64,000 nt of DNA from the NCBI RefSeq assembly GCF_011075055.1, contig NC_058153.1, positions 6,820,001 to 6,884,000 of the forward strand. The letters run 5' to 3'. The position numbers and the translations under genes are program-made. Positions 1-13,829 of the stretch are shown here, piece after piece. The notes beneath the pieces are model-generated. The model did no database searches. It saw nothing but the letters and a program-made list of their open reading frames with translations, and had not been told where the DNA came from. The first letter of the stretch is position 1. Each line of letters begins with the position of its first letter. This stretch comes from Mangifera indica (Eukaryota > Streptophyta > Magnoliopsida > Sapindales > Anacardiaceae).

Positions 1-1424
1 TCCCCTGTGCATCCATTTTTTTCGTGCCACAATATTCTTATAATACCCTTCCTTCCTTATACCTATAACAATATCTGGAGAGTGTGAATGGTAGCAACCG
101 TGTGAGTTGACATGACAAATGAGAGATATTAGAAATAATGACTTTTTAGAAATTAGACTTTCAAATTATTTTTGGAGTCAACTAATCACTAGTTAATGAA
201 TAACGCTATTCAAAATACAAAGTTCTAAAAACAAGAAAGCGGTATATGAAAATTATGGAGAAAAAAAATAACACCTCCTATAGACATTGAGTTTCATCTT
301 GATACTGTTATTGGATTGTTGAATGCAAACTGATATTGTATTGACTTACAACAATACTATGTGCAAAACTTTTAAACACAATTTTATGTATAAACAATGA
401 TGTATCATAATGTGATTAGGTGTTGTTTTACCTTTAATTTTTAACTATTCAATCACACGATGACACTTTATTATTTATACACAAAGTTATGCACAAAAAT
501 TATGCATATAACGCTATTTTTTGACTTATAAATGTATCCAAACAAAAAGTAAAAGAATTATGACAATATGTATGTTGAATTCGAGTAGGTAAGTAAATCT
601 CTTTTTTCAATTTTTTTCTTTTTTTGTTTTAACTAATGGAGTTGTTGAATTAGAAAAGCAAATCTCTTATGTCAAAATTTCCCCTTTTTTTCTGTATTTT
701 GTAAATTCTTTTTAATTGCTTGAGTTTGTTGAGTTGATTTTGTTGTCTATAATTTCATTTGCTCTAATTTAAAATGAATTTCAAAATATAGAAACAAGCC
801 TTTTTTTTCTAATTACAATAAAATTTTGCTAATCTAATTCTATTTTAAAATTATTCCAACCAAGTCTTTCTAACAATTAAAAAATGTATTATTATATCAA
901 AATTTTTTCTTAGACATTAGAAAAATTAATATAATTATATAAATAATTTATAGCTAGTACATACAGGATAGTTGTATGATTAAACTCTTAGTTAATAATA
1001 ATTCAATAATATTGTCAATGTCATGAAAATACAAATTTAAATACTTAATAGATAATACATGCACAAGGTTATGTGTCATAACTCTTTTCTTCGGAGGGTA
1101 GTATTTTTGAAGGTGGATGTTACAATATGATTCTTAGACTTGAGATCACTAAATCATTTTATACACGAATCAACCTAATTTGACACTAGCCTAATATAAC
1201 TTTTTTTGGAGGGTTATCAATATGGTAGTGGTTGACTATATTGAGAAGTTTAACAAGAATATAATAGATCAATAAATGATTCATCACTTTTAGGTACAAG
1301 AGTTGATATCGTATCACATTGTTTGGTTATGACATTTTACAAAAATCTATGGACATGATGAAAATGGGTTGGTGCTCAATTGAATGTTAACTTGATCACT
1401 CATTGACTAACAATACATTAATAT
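1..1424. other. AT-rich intergenic DNA with one small MITE
   Basis: No gene is supported here. Open frames are short and lack recognisable motifs. The only structured item is the small inverted-repeat element near 351-521, listed separately. Confidence 0.5.
351..521. repeat. small MITE with long terminal inverted repeats
   Basis: The left end (CAATACTATGTGCA...) and the reverse complement of the right end (AATAGCGTTATATGCA...) form an imperfect inverted repeat. The interior carries an inverted pair, ATGTGATTAGGTGT and CAATCACACGATGACAC. The same layout occurs near 42776-42953, so both belong to one MITE family. The target duplication could not be fixed, so the edges are approximate. Confidence 0.5.
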
Positions 1425-2945
1425 TGTAACACCCACAAGTAAATTCAAAGATATTTTAGTCTTTTCTCTTGCATTTATTTAAGTTTAATATGAGTCTTCA
1501 ATGGGATGCATGCTTGTATATGTTGGCATACACTGTCATGCATCGTTAGTAAGATTTGAATTTGAGATAAGATAAAAATTGCAGCAAAATAAAAAACTAT
1601 CTTAGTTGTATAACACCATACGCACCTGTTTATATCATATGCACGCTCGTGTATCAATTCGGTAGTGAAAATAAAAAAAGGGCATTTAACCTAATCTTAT
1701 TATTATTGTCAACACCTTAGTTGCACACCAAAAATAGAGAGGAGAGAGGGTTGAGAATTTGGACATTGGAAAATAGCCATTGATCATTGGAAAACAAATG
1801 GCCACATGAAGAGTTTGATTGAACATCGGAGATCTAGTAAGTGGTGTTCTTTCTTTGACTATTGATATGGATTTTGGTGAGTTTGGTTATTGTGATGTTA
1901 AAACATGATTTCTTTGAATATCCTACAATGCTATGATGACCAAATTGATGATTTTATGTGTTGGTTATTGTTGAATTATTATGTTAATATGATGAAACCA
2001 TGATTTTGGTGATGATTATAGTCACGATCTATCATTTTAAAGCCTAGGCTTGCATTGTGGTTGATGAAAAAAGGATAGGATGTGTAGAGATATACTTTAA
2101 AGCTTTTGTATGTGAGTTGATTACTGGAACTTGGTCAAAAGGGCATAGAAAGTAGTAAGTTGCGATCTCTAGATCACAATACATGGATGTCTAAGGTAGC
2201 CTAAATGTCCATGTATCCCTTTGTATAAAAATGGAAACACAGCTTGCAATGTGTTCATCCTAAGAGGAAGTATACACGATCATTTGGTATGAGACACACA
2301 CTCGTGCATTTCTTCTTCAATAGTGGATGCCATGTTATGACTCATACATACCTGTGTATAGGTGTTAATAAGCACACGGGGGTGCATCCAACGCAATAAG
2401 CTTGTGCATGTACAAATAAAGGAACACGAGGGTTTAACTTCCATACACACTCATATAGGTACTAAGAAACAGAAAAAAACCATCTTATCCCTAGACTAAA
2501 TACAAGGAAGGGGAAAAAGGAAAAAAAGAGAATCAAAGACCTTAGTAAGGTAAGATAAGATAGTTAGAGATAGAAGAGGTATTTGACCATGTGGAAGACA
2601 ACACAGACTTTAACAATCTAGTTGAGTGGTTGAATGAAGGCGAAGGGTGAAAATGTCTTTCTTAGATTATTTTCTATTTATGTATTTTATTGTTTCAATT
2701 ATAATTTTTATTTATGCTTATGCATAATAATTTCATGAATTGAGTTTTTAGATAAATTGGTTTATGGACTATAATAAATTGGAGTGTTTTAGTTGACTTT
2801 TTCAGTTACACCTTTTTGCATGCTTCTAAGTAAATATTCAATATCATATATTTAATTTCGTTGTTTTTCATTTAGGGATCAAGTTATACACATCTCTTTG
2901 GGTCATCTCCGATATAGGGGTATGTTCTTTGAGAGGAGTGTTATA
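1425..2945 (+). mobile_element. solo LTR, 1521 bp, TSD aatat
   Basis: The block starts TGTAACACCC and ends GAGTGTTATA, an imperfect terminal inverted repeat of the kind seen in plant Ty3/gypsy LTRs. It is flanked by a perfect 5-bp duplication, aatat, at 1420-1424 and 2946-2950. No pol coding is attached on either side, so it is most simply a solo LTR left by recombination between two LTRs. The start motif recurs in degenerate form near 9704, 15638 and 16575. Confidence 0.75.
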
Positions 2946-3162
2946 AATATTAAGAGTAATCTAAGGTAGAAACTACTTTATTCTCAACCTTGACAAAATA
3001 TTGGATGATGAAATGATTTAAATGTACAATAATCATACTATTTAAAGGTTAACATAAGCTTTTCTTTGATTCTTTATTGATTAAGTAGTTATGATGTCTT
3101 ACTAGGGAAGTGGCAGACCCAAGATTTTTATTGAGAGAGGGCCTCTATGACTCTGTCATTGT

Positions 3163-3582
3163 TAAGGGTATATACGAATCGAATCGAGCCCAAATACTCT
3201 TTCGGTAATAGTTCGATTCAAGTTTGTTGAGCTTAAGTTAAAAGTAGCTTAAGTTGAGTTCAAATACAAAATAGTTCGGTTGGAGTTTGGCTTGAGTTCA
3301 TGACTCGAATTTGTGATTTGAATTTATGGCTCAAGTTTGTGGTTTATTGGCAAAACGATATTGTTTTACCTAATAATAGATAAATCGATGTCATTTTGAC
3401 AATTATTTAGCATAATCTCAATTGACTCGTGAGCCAAGTTTAAAACGAATCGAGTCATCTTTTAGCTTACAAGCTAAATCAAATCGAACTCAGCTTGAGT
3501 TCGATTGAAACAAATTCAAATTAAACAAAACATGTTAAGATAACTTTTGAAACTGAGCCAGTTCAATTCAACTTTAACCCTA
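3163..3582. mobile_element. hAT-like MITE, 420 bp, 8-bp TSD
   Basis: The element runs from TAAGGGTATATACG to ...TTTAACCCTA, giving short inverted termini (TAAGGGTA against TAGGGTTA). It is flanked by gtcattgt (3155-3162) and gtcattat (3583-3590), an 8-bp duplication with 7 of 8 matches, as expected for hAT. The interior is rich in TCGAATCGAG and GCTTGAGTTCGA-type motifs and holds a phrase (GATATTGTTTTACCTAA) that recurs near 13150. It has no coding capacity. Confidence 0.65.
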
Positions 3583-3590
3583 GTCATTAT

Positions 3591-4422
3591 TTGTCAGTCA
3601 ATTAGTGAAATTTTTTTTAAAATGATCTAATCTTGAATAAAGGAAATAATTCAATATCAAGAAAATGAAATGAAATAATACAATAACACATAATTTTTTA
3701 TATGTAAAACCTCTTTAAAGTGAAGAGAGCAATAAAACTTATTATTAGATTTATATGTTATTTTTACTTTTACAACTAGAGTCCATGTAGTAATATATTT
3801 GTTAATTTTCAAATATTTACATTAGTAAACTATAATAATTATAGTATTGATACCTATATAAAGTCGTTTACAATTAATAGCAAATTGTACATACAAGTTT
3901 TTGTTATGTTGAAGCAAACACAAATTTCTCGTTTGCAAGCACAAAACTAAAAACATTTAAATAAAAGATTTTATAAATGAAGGTCAACAACAACCAACTA
4001 ACAATTATGCCAAAATACCATTCAAATTATAGTATGATCTTTTAATTCAACCTATAATATATGATACATTCACATAAAGTCTAAAGATAGTATAAATACC
4101 AAAAATATCAATCAAATATTACAATATCAAACAATTGCGAACTTTAAACCTTCTAATATTTTTACACATCATTTATTAAAAAATAAATCCAAAAATAATC
4201 AATTCATTTATCAAATCAACAAATAAAATACAAAATGAAAAAAATATTACAAATTGCAATAATAACAAATTCATCAACATAATTTATAAGACTTAAGATC
4301 AAAATCCTCGATGATAAATAAAGCAGTATTAAATTGAAAATCTTAAAAATATACACTCAATAAAAAGTGAAAGAAATTTATGATTTTATAAAAGGTAAAA
4401 CTTAGCAAATTTGAAAAGTAAA

Positions 4423-4490
<68 letters not shown>

Positions 4491-5225
4491 AACACACACT
4501 ACAAATTGCAGTTGAGGCATTCAAATTCATCTTTTTTTTATTCTGATGGCTGATTCATAGGAAAATCAGGCTTTTTTTTGTTAATTTTTATAATTTTTGT
4601 TATTTTATTCGTTTTTTAAAATTGCTTGTTGGCTCCATCAGTTTGGATTTGGAATAATCTTTGAGGTGGCAAGTGGGTTCAATTATATCTTAGAATTGAA
4701 GTGGGCTACAATGAGATGAAAAAAGATATATATATATTTTAAGTGATAGTGGGCCTAGAGACAAATTTTCATTCTTATTTTTATTTGAAAGTGGGTTTGG
4801 GCCTATCCTGACGAAGGTCTAGGTCTACCCTAGTGCTAAAGGCTGCTCATGGTTTGTGAATAAATGACTGATTAATTGTAGATTAGTCATGAATTAATTC
4901 ACTATCAAAATGATAAGAAACTCGTGAGTTATAAAATAATGGGTTGGTAACCATGATTAAAATATAATAGGTTTATTACATATAGAGTGAATCAAACTCT
5001 AGTATTGTGATTTCAATCTTTATTGATGAGTATATATTGATCCAATCATATCAAGATGAATGTCTTACTTATTGTTAAGACCTATCTGTAAAAAACTAAT
5101 ACATTGAAGGCCAAATGATACTAATCCACAATTTAAGGGTTGGAATATAATTATTGGAAGTTTGATTAGGGTTTGATAGGCAAAGAGTGATCGCTTTGAG
5201 TCATCTCAAAAGTGGTGTATTTAGA
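3591..5225. other. AT-rich intergenic DNA with a TA/CA microsatellite
   Basis: No gene seen. The (TA)n/(CA)n tract near 4426-4500 is listed separately. The rest is low-complexity AT-rich sequence without identifiable element ends. Confidence 0.5.
4426..4500. repeat. (TA)n-(CA)n compound microsatellite
   Basis: About 28 uninterrupted TA dinucleotides are followed directly by a short CA-rich run (CACACACAAACACACAC). Length polymorphism is expected. Confidence 0.95.
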
Positions 5226-5233
5226 TCTAAAAT

Positions 5234-5607
5234 GAGGGTTAGTTTCAAGTTGAGTTGAGCTTAAGCTCAAGCTCGACTCAACTTGAGTGGAGTTAAGCTT
5301 GAATTGGAGCTCAACTCAAAGGTGTTTGAGCTCGATTCATCTAAGAAGAGCTAAGCTTGAGTTCAACTTAAATTTAAGTTTGAATCAAACTTTAAGTTCG
5401 GTTCAGTGCTAAAATAATATTGTTTTGATGTGCATTGGTGAAAATGACGTTTTTTTAGTCAATTCATATCAAATTTTTTCAGGCTTGAGAGCTTGATAAG
5501 TCAAACACCTCTAACGCTCGAGCTCGCTTAAGTTAAGTTTATTTCAGGTTTACTCGAGCAGAGCTTGAATTTGATCTAGAATAAGTTCAACTCAAATCCA
5601 ATCTCTA
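5234..5607. mobile_element. hAT-like MITE, about 374 bp
   Basis: This block is rich in GAGCTTAAGCTCAAGCTCGA-type motifs like the element at 3163-3582. The left end GAGGGTTAGTTTCAAGTTGAG and the reverse complement of the right end TAGAGATTGGATTTGAGTTGA are similar. Flanks tctaaaat (5226-5233) and tctatgat (5608-5615) match at 6 of 8 positions, so the limits are plausible but not secure. Confidence 0.45.
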
Positions 5608-5615
5608 TCTATGAT

Positions 5616-8600
5616 AATTTGTCGTAATATTTAGGAATAAATATTAAGGACATTAGTAGGCCCAAGTAATACGTATTAAAGGATGGAGCCAAAAGTGCAA
5701 TTACCCTAAGTCATGGGGTGAACTATATAGATAAGGGTATTGGGGTTATGAAATGTCTCATATAAATTGAAACATTTTCATAAATCATTTAGTTTTTCCT
5801 TACCTCTAATCGGAAGAGAGAAATATATCTCTCATCTTTCATAAATTTATTTACCTAAATTAAAGTGATCTAGCCACAAATACTATTCATACATGTATAT
5901 GTTTGTGGTTTTCTTTGTATGGACAAATAGAGGCCCTACTAATTTTTAGGGAGTTTTCAAAACATTCAAGATGAATTTAGAGCAGATTTTTTCATGAAGG
6001 AGCCTCCAAATGTATATTTGTATTCATAACTTATGTTATTATATGTATAACGACCCCTTGATCTTTAGATTGGTGTTTTGCTATAAAATTCTTTTATCAC
6101 ATATTTCTACCACAATATTCGATTAAATAAAGATCACAAAAACATAAAAAATCCTTCTTCAACTATCAAATGAGCAAGAAAAAAACACCATTTTTCTTAG
6201 GATAGGAGCAAAAAGAAGGAAAAAGAAGTTACAAATGGGAAGATACCACATTCAAATCTTCCCACACTGCTTTCTGATTAGGGATAAGCCTCTACTCCAT
6301 ATGCTTGTCCTCAGAGGCAAGGCCTAATGCCTAGAACCTCCACAAAGAATCTGATAACCTTTTCCTTATTTAGTAAGGCTATTATTATGGCATGATGGGT
6401 CATAAATGGATCTTAATGCTCATAAATTAAATTAGTGACAAAAATAAGGCTTAAAATACAAAAAATCAAGATCCTAAATCATCTTTAGGATTAAGGGGTG
6501 ATATTATATGTCTAAAATTTCTTAGTTTTTAGTAGACTACCCTCTATTGTGTGTGAACCATAGGTTCCTTATTATAATAGCAGTGAATAAAGTTGTGATT
6601 AATCTACAATTAATCATTTATGTATTCACAAACCATGTTCGATCTTTAGCAAAATATTATAACCATTCAATTAATAAATACTCAAGATTAAACCAATTTT
6701 TCCTTTTTATGGTATGATTACTGTGTAATCGAATCCTTTCATCATATTGATAAAACATAGAAATAATGTTTACCTCAAATACCCTTTACTTCAGGATTTG
6801 ACTTCAGAAGCAATGATTGGATACTATTAGACTTAGACACCAACCTAATCCCACAATGACAACAAATTTAATTGGTTGTATTTCTTTGTCAAATAGTGTC
6901 ATAATATATCTTATCCCATACCTAATGAATCATATATTGATCCACCATAGTCTTGATATACTTCTTAACATAGTCAATTACTATTATATTGATAGCTTTA
7001 ACAAGAAGACTATGTTAGGATAATGTCAAATTTGGTCAATCGGTGTATAAGCCATTATAATGATCTCAAGTTTTAAGATAACATGCACCATCATCTACTA
7101 GAATATTTGTTTCACAAACACCATGGTTATCATCTATATCAAATCCTCTAGTGGGTCGCTCTATATAAGACCTTCTTCTAGAAGTATTACTCTTTAAAGG
7201 AAAATGTCACCAACCTTGACTCATTGAGCATGTGAACACTTATTTACAACCATCATTCAATACATATAACTACATAATAACAAATTATAAAAATGTCCTT
7301 ATAATAAATTCAATAATCGAAAGCATTCCAAAGATGTTATAAATGTAAAAATTGAATCTCAAATCATAACATCAAATCCATAACACGAAAATAACATAAT
7401 GAAATGAAATGTCAAAATTGCCCTTATATTGACTTTATGCTTTTTAACTATCGCTCATCCTGCAACCATCACCATCACTTGTACTTACACACATAAAAAT
7501 AGAAGAATGAGTGATACGTCACTCAATAAGTATAAGACTCTATTACTAACTTTTTCATAATCCAAAAAATACCATTAGCTTGACCTATTATAACTCTATC
7601 ATTTAGAGTATATCTCTAAACTCCTCTTAGGATGATTATAAGTCTTGTATCTTAAATATGTAACTTATATACTCAGAAACCTTTAGGCTACATAACACAT
7701 CTCTTGGGTTAACCATGTTTCGCTTGATAAGTTAAAAATCACTTCTTGGATCTTTAACTGGTATGACCATATAATTTCTTAGCAAAAGTACTATCATTTG
7801 GAAGTTATGTCCTATAGTTGTATACTAGGTCAATCAAACTAGATTGAATATAGAAATTTAGCACCTTGGCCATATGAGCCCTTGTTGTGTAGTCCATTCA
7901 CCTGCACCATTATTGAACTATCAAATTGTAATTTTACAATGCTCTACTGTGAGTTAGTACCTTACTGCAAACTTGTCATACTATAAGCAATGTAGAAAGT
8001 ATATACTCACAATGCCCCATTGTAATGACCCTATGACATCTAACATACATGCATCATAGACCTTAGATAATTTTTAGCTTATATTAGCTTTCACATAATC
8101 ATCACTTGTGTTCTATCATTATCTTATCCCTTGAGCACATGAGGTACTATTGTGTACCTAAAACATTAGTATTGTCTTTCAGGATGACCCATCACTTCTA
8201 GCCTAGTTCTTTTTTATCCTTCTTTACTTTGCCCTTATACTTGGATGTCCCATATTGGGATACATAAGCGGTCAACTTCTTATTCATAGGGTATGACTAT
8301 CCTTTCAAAGGCGCGCCACCTTATTACTTTGACATGTTCATAAGTTTTACTAGAGGTGAGCATCTATTTTCTATATGTTATAAGCAACCCTCTTTCATTA
8401 TGACCTTTCCTCATGTTCTTACTTAACTATACATGAGCGAGTGTATGCCTTGATTTGAACTTAATCTTTTCAATATTTAGCTTTATTTTGATCAACTTTC
8501 TTCTTAGGGGTATTTTAGTTATTTCACCCATAAAACTGTCTTTCTCTAAACATACATAAGCAAACTTTGTGCCCTTATTGACCAATCATCAATCAATGAT

Positions 8601-9669
8601 GTCTAACAACCATTAAAATGTCAATAAAATTAAACTCAAAAATTATAGTTTGTATACATAAGCATTTGTATCATGCCACACGATCGTGTGTGAGCTAAAA
8701 TAATTGCTTTCCAAGCTTCACATGATTGTCCCTATGCAAGGACAACACTGTGTGATGTTTAGGTTGCGTTAAACATACCTAATTTCGTATTCTTTGTTTC
8801 CTATATGCATTCCTATATCAATTAGATCATATTTCATCATACTTCGCTAATTCAAAGTACACATATAATAGTTTTAACATGTTGTCTCATACACTATTAC
8901 TCAAATTCAACTTTTTAACTCAAGCTCAACCTTAATTCATACTATCAATTATAAGTCCTCATAAAATCATATAATTTATGAGTATTCATTAAAACATCAG
9001 TCTAAATCATACTTTAATTACATAAAATCATCTCTAGTATATACATGTATATAAAACTTGCAATTTCAATAAAAACATAAAGGTAATACATAGTAATTGC
9101 AACAAGAATATTCAATTCAATAACCACACTACCAAAACAATCAAACTCGATTATTTTTGCAAGGGAAAAAAGCCCAATTCACCACTAGAAAACTAAAAAG
9201 GAACATTGTAGGAGAGCCCCACTTACTTGTCATCCAAGTGTTGTAATTTCAAGGTTACCCTTATTCACTCTTATTTTGCTGCCAAACACCTCGTTTGCAT
9301 CTTTGTGTCAAACGTTGACAATCAAACTTGAAAACACACACTATCACTCTAGGTTTATGCATGATTGGTTAAGGATAATGATTACTAAAATGAAGCTAAC
9401 ATGTCTTTTTAAAACTTCTAGTGCTTAACGTCATGCATGGGTGTTTGTTCTCCCACATACAATCATACATCACTTAAACTCAATTAGATGTGATGCTTAT
9501 TCATTTTGACTGATGTGGTAACTGACACACAAGCATGACCATACCGTGCATGGTTGTTCCTCACTTAAATTTCATAATACATCATTCCTTCCACATTAAC
9601 TTAATCGTACATAAACAATAATATGAAAAATGACTACACTGACCTTGAGATGTACATGTGGGTATTACA
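5616..9669 (-). repeat. degenerate LTR-retroelement-derived DNA, mainly minus orientation
   Basis: No gene seen. The right edge reads GGTATTACA at 9661-9669, the reverse complement of an LTR-like start TGTAATACC. The block near 7500-7545 contains the reverse complement of an ACTTATTGAGTGA-type phrase that is also found in forward orientation near 18100 and 23285, so LTR-derived material is present in both orientations. The left edge was not found; TATAACGACCCC near 6046 is one candidate. A block near 6890-7170 resembles one at 11970-12220. Confidence 0.4.
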
Positions 9670-9703
9670 CTCTAGTAAATAGGCAATCAACATGCACCTA
9701 TGT

Positions 9704-12690
9704 TGTAACACTCATATGTATTTTCAAGGTAGTATTGTCATTTTACATTATCTGAATTTATTAAAATTTTAAACAAGAGCTAATGAATGATTGTGCATAA
9801 AGGATGCATGCACATTTAGTGTGGCAATTTGTTCATGAAGGATGAACAATCACTGAAAAGCAAGAAAAGAAATTTAATGCCACAAACCCCCGTGGATATA
9901 AGACATATGACGATTCATGAGTGAAATTCATTAAACAATCGTGGTTTTGAAAGAGGAAGAAACACAATTTACGTGGATTATGAATGTCTATGCATGAAAG
10001 GTCCATGCCCATTCATGGTAGTCATATTTTATAATTATATAAAGGTGTCGTGTATCTAATGAAAAATTTTTTGACACTTTCTCTATAATATACAAAAAAT
10101 TTACAATGAGTGATCAAGGGTCAAGTAACTGCTAATAGAGGATTTTTTACTTAGAATTGAAGCTTGAAGACAAGTTGTCATCATAAGTCAAGTAAGTATG
10201 ATGAAATCATTCAAAATTTATGAAATTTTGGTGTGGATTGCATATTATATTTATGAATTAATAGAATTGGAATATTGAATAGATGAATCCTATTTGAGTT
10301 ATGAAATGTTCCCTTAATACATTTTGTTAATGGCATGAAGAATGACTTGAAATGATGTAGATAAATTGTAATAGTTGAACACAAGTATTCAAATAAGTTT
10401 TTGAAATGATTTATATGACCTAGGCACATTCGAGATCTAATTAAATGCATTCGGACATAAAGATGATCACTAAAATTCAAAATATTAGAATTTTAGACAC
10501 AAATGAATGCTCGTTCATAGTAAAGAACAATTATTCATTCATGAGATTGAAGATGATGTATCATGACTTGCTCATAGAAAGGAATGATAGTGATGACATG
10601 TAATGGCACACAATAATTACTAGTATGGTAATTTCTATGCATGCATGAAAAGTTATGAGTGGTAGTGCGTCAACTATGAACATCCATTCATGAAACTAGA
10701 AATTATAATTTTACCTTTAAAATATGTGTATTAGCCTTAATTTGTGTGAAATAAGGTAATAGAATGTGAAACAATGCCTTAAGCTATGTGATTTTAGGCA
10801 TGTATTATGAAATAAGAGAAATTAAGAATTGAATCAAGATTAATAAGTCGTAGACTGTGTAAAAACATCTGAGTAATAGAATAACAAGCCATATGTTGTA
10901 TGAACTATGACATGAGAATTAGAGAAGAAAGTCAATGTTGTGCAATCTTCGACTCAATAAAATTGTGAAAATGACAATGTTATATCATATTTTACATGAT
11001 AATGAAGGATGATTTGCATTATTGTGTGATTTGTGGCATATGGATAAATGCCAATGTTATGTGATATTTTCCTTAAGATTGAGATACCATGTTATTGTTA
11101 TGTGTTCTTTAGCCTGAGGTATCAATGTTATGTGATCTTTGACAAAAGAAAAATTTATTGTGAAACTATTGTGTGATATTTGGCACAGATTCATGAGTCA
11201 TTATTATGTGCATGCATTCATGCTATTGTAATGATATCTATAAGATGTTTCATGTACACACCTGAATGAGGGCATCTATAAAAGGTGTCACTCTCGTGGT
11301 TCATGCATATGGTATGCATGAAAAGGATGGTTGTATTAGTTTATTCCTCATGTGGCTAATGAGATGCATGGGCATGCATTGACCATGCACAATCGTGCAT
11401 ATGACTTAGCAATTATCCATTTCAACCATCTCTTTATCTAATTCGAATAAAGTCAACAACTTACAATTTCATTCACACTTATTCACCTTTAGATTATTTC
11501 ACTTTGGTCTTCAGAGCATAAAACATACATCTTGAGTCTGATAATCTCACAAAACTTGAAACTAACACTTTGGATACCGAACTCAATTTATCTCCAATAA
11601 TTCAACAACTTTAAAACTTGATCAATTTATTATGTGTGATTCATAAGCTCTCCATTGAGTTGGTAATATACAAATTCGTATCTAATATAAAATTCAACAA
11701 CTATCTATACACAAACCAAAATTGGTCTCTAGTAAGGCATCATGGCTATCAAATCGATAAAGTATTGACTTTTAACTTGTCAATGATACGATTGCCATAT
11801 AATTCAATCTCTTTATCATACAATCAGTGTCTACTTTAGGGAATATTTGATAGACTAATGTTTGTATCAATAGTAGAACAATATTAAACTAGACAACAAC
11901 TTAATCTTACTGTGGTCATAGATCAAGTGTTTGTTAATGATTATCAATAGGTTTATTAGAGATATCAACACCCATATCTGAGAGTGATGAATCATTTATT
12001 AATTCACCATAGCTTTTGTACACCTTTGAATATAACCAATCATTACTATTTTGACAATCTTTTCTCAAAGACTACATTAGACAGGTGTCAAACCATATCA
12101 ATCCTTGTACAAGAAAATATAGTAATCTCAAGCCAAAAGATCACATATACCACCATTTGTTTGAGGGTATATTCCATAAACATTAGAGTAACCAGTCATA
12201 TGGAATCCTCTTGGTAAGTCAATTTAATGAAACTGTCTATCTAATATACACCTATGTGTTGCACACTGTCTTTGAACAATTTTGACATATAAGATTTGTC
12301 ACCACCTTTTGATGAAATCGTTCAATACTATAATAATTCTAACTATATTACTTGTTTCTTTGGTCAAGGTAATATTAAGATTATGAACATATCTAGAATG
12401 GTCATCTCATGTGAACATACAGTTTTCATGATCAATTGTCATACACTAATTCTCTTATCACATTTCGACTATCACGATCAATTGTCATGCTTTGACTATG
12501 CATATGTTTTAGTGAAAATGAATCATAACATGTATAATACTTGACAAAAAAAGTCTTATTCCTTAGAGTGTAGAGCTTAGGAGACTTATTGTGTTCATAT
12601 GTAACACCACACCTCAGTGGTCAAGGAAATCAAAGCTCAATGTTCAAGTCATCATCCACATAAGTTTGATATTGTCACCATGGTTATCAG
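9704..12690 (+). repeat. degenerate LTR-derived DNA starting TGTAACACTC
   Basis: No gene seen. The stretch begins with TGTAACACTC, matching the start of the solo LTR at 1425. Much of 9704-11400 is tracts of ATGCATG, TTATGTGAT and CATGAATG-like words with no coding potential. The part from about 11500 to 12250 resembles 6800-7170 (shared words such as ATGAATCAT and ATTCACCATAG against ATCCACCATAG), so the two are diverged copies of one unidentified repeat. Confidence 0.35.
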
Positions 12691-13810
12691 TATTGTATGA
12701 TACATGATATGTATCATATGATAAAATATGATACAAATAAAAAAAATGATATGTCTTTTTGAGTGTATTGAAAATTGATACGATATAGTGTGCGTATCAT
12801 ACAATATAATACGTATAACTCTATATTAGTAAAATTAACGGTACAACTTGATACATTTTTTTGAACTAAATTTGGTAGGTCAAATTCAAAACTAGAACAC
12901 CTATTGGCTAAAGGTTGGCTTGAATTAGAAAATGAACTAATTCGAGTTAACTTGAGTTCATCGAGCTAAAATTAAGGGTGACTCAAGTTTGATTCAAATA
13001 AAAAATGACTCAATTTGAATTCATAGTTCAAATTATTGGTTCAAAATTATGGCTCAGTTTGACTCAAATTTATGATTGAAATCAATGGTTCAAATGTGTT
13101 GCTCAGATTCGTGGTTTGAATTTATGGCTTATTGACAAAACAATATTGTTTTACCTAAATAATATATAAAACCATTGATTCAAGTTATGAATTTGACCTT
13201 AATTGAGTCATCAATTTGAACCATCAATTTGAGCTATGAATTCAAGTTAAATTGAACCACTAATTCGGACCGAATCAATCCATAAATTCAAACTACCGAT
13301 TCGAGTTATGAATTTAAACCAAATAGGCTAAATCAAGCCAAAAACCTATTAGCTCAAATCGAATATTCTAGCTCAAATTTGAATCAAACAAATTTGGATC
13401 AAACCAAATTGAATCAAGTAAGCTTTCGAGGTTAAGCTAGCTCGATTCGAATTCATCCTTAAGTAGATCTATTTTCTTATTCTAAAGCAAGAATGATTTT
13501 CTCATTGCAAAGTTGAGTATTTAATATATAACTATGTATTCTATTTTTTTTATTGTACTACTTATTTTGCATTATAAAATTTAATTATAAATTCTTTTTC
13601 TATATTCTTTTCTTGAATAAGCTCGTAACAATTTGATAGATAATTTTAGTTTTTCATATATGTCTTGGAAATATTAGTGACATCAAATTGAAGTGGAAAA
13701 CAAAATCAAAAGCATAACAAAAAAAATCTTTAATTTAATTTTAAGAATTTTTTTACTATTTTATTTTCAAAAAGTGTATTATACGATATGATATGATACA
13801 TGATACAAAA
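12691..13810. repeat. element-like block bounded by inverted GATACA-type ends
   Basis: The left end has overlapping palindromic words around TGATACATGATATGTATCA (12698-12720). The right end has the related string GATATGATATGATACATGATAC (13784-13806). The ends are mutually inverted, as in a transposon. A second, MITE-like insertion seems to sit inside it (12972-13462). No coding sequence and no clear target duplication were found. Confidence 0.35.
12972..13462. mobile_element. hAT-like MITE related to the 3163 element
   Basis: Ends TTAAGGGTGACTC and the reverse complement TTAAGGATGAATTCGAATCG form a short inverted repeat. The interior is full of TTCAAATTTATGG and GAATCAA words. It shares a CAATATTGTTTTACCTAA-type phrase with the element at 3163-3582. 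No 8-bp duplication is visible, so the edges may have eroded. Confidence 0.4.
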
Positions 13811-13829
13811 AATTAGATTTTTTATATAC

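Noticed and set aside
8000..8100. TGTAATGACC string as another LTR start
   Set aside because: No partner end and no duplication; it matches the LTR start pattern too loosely.
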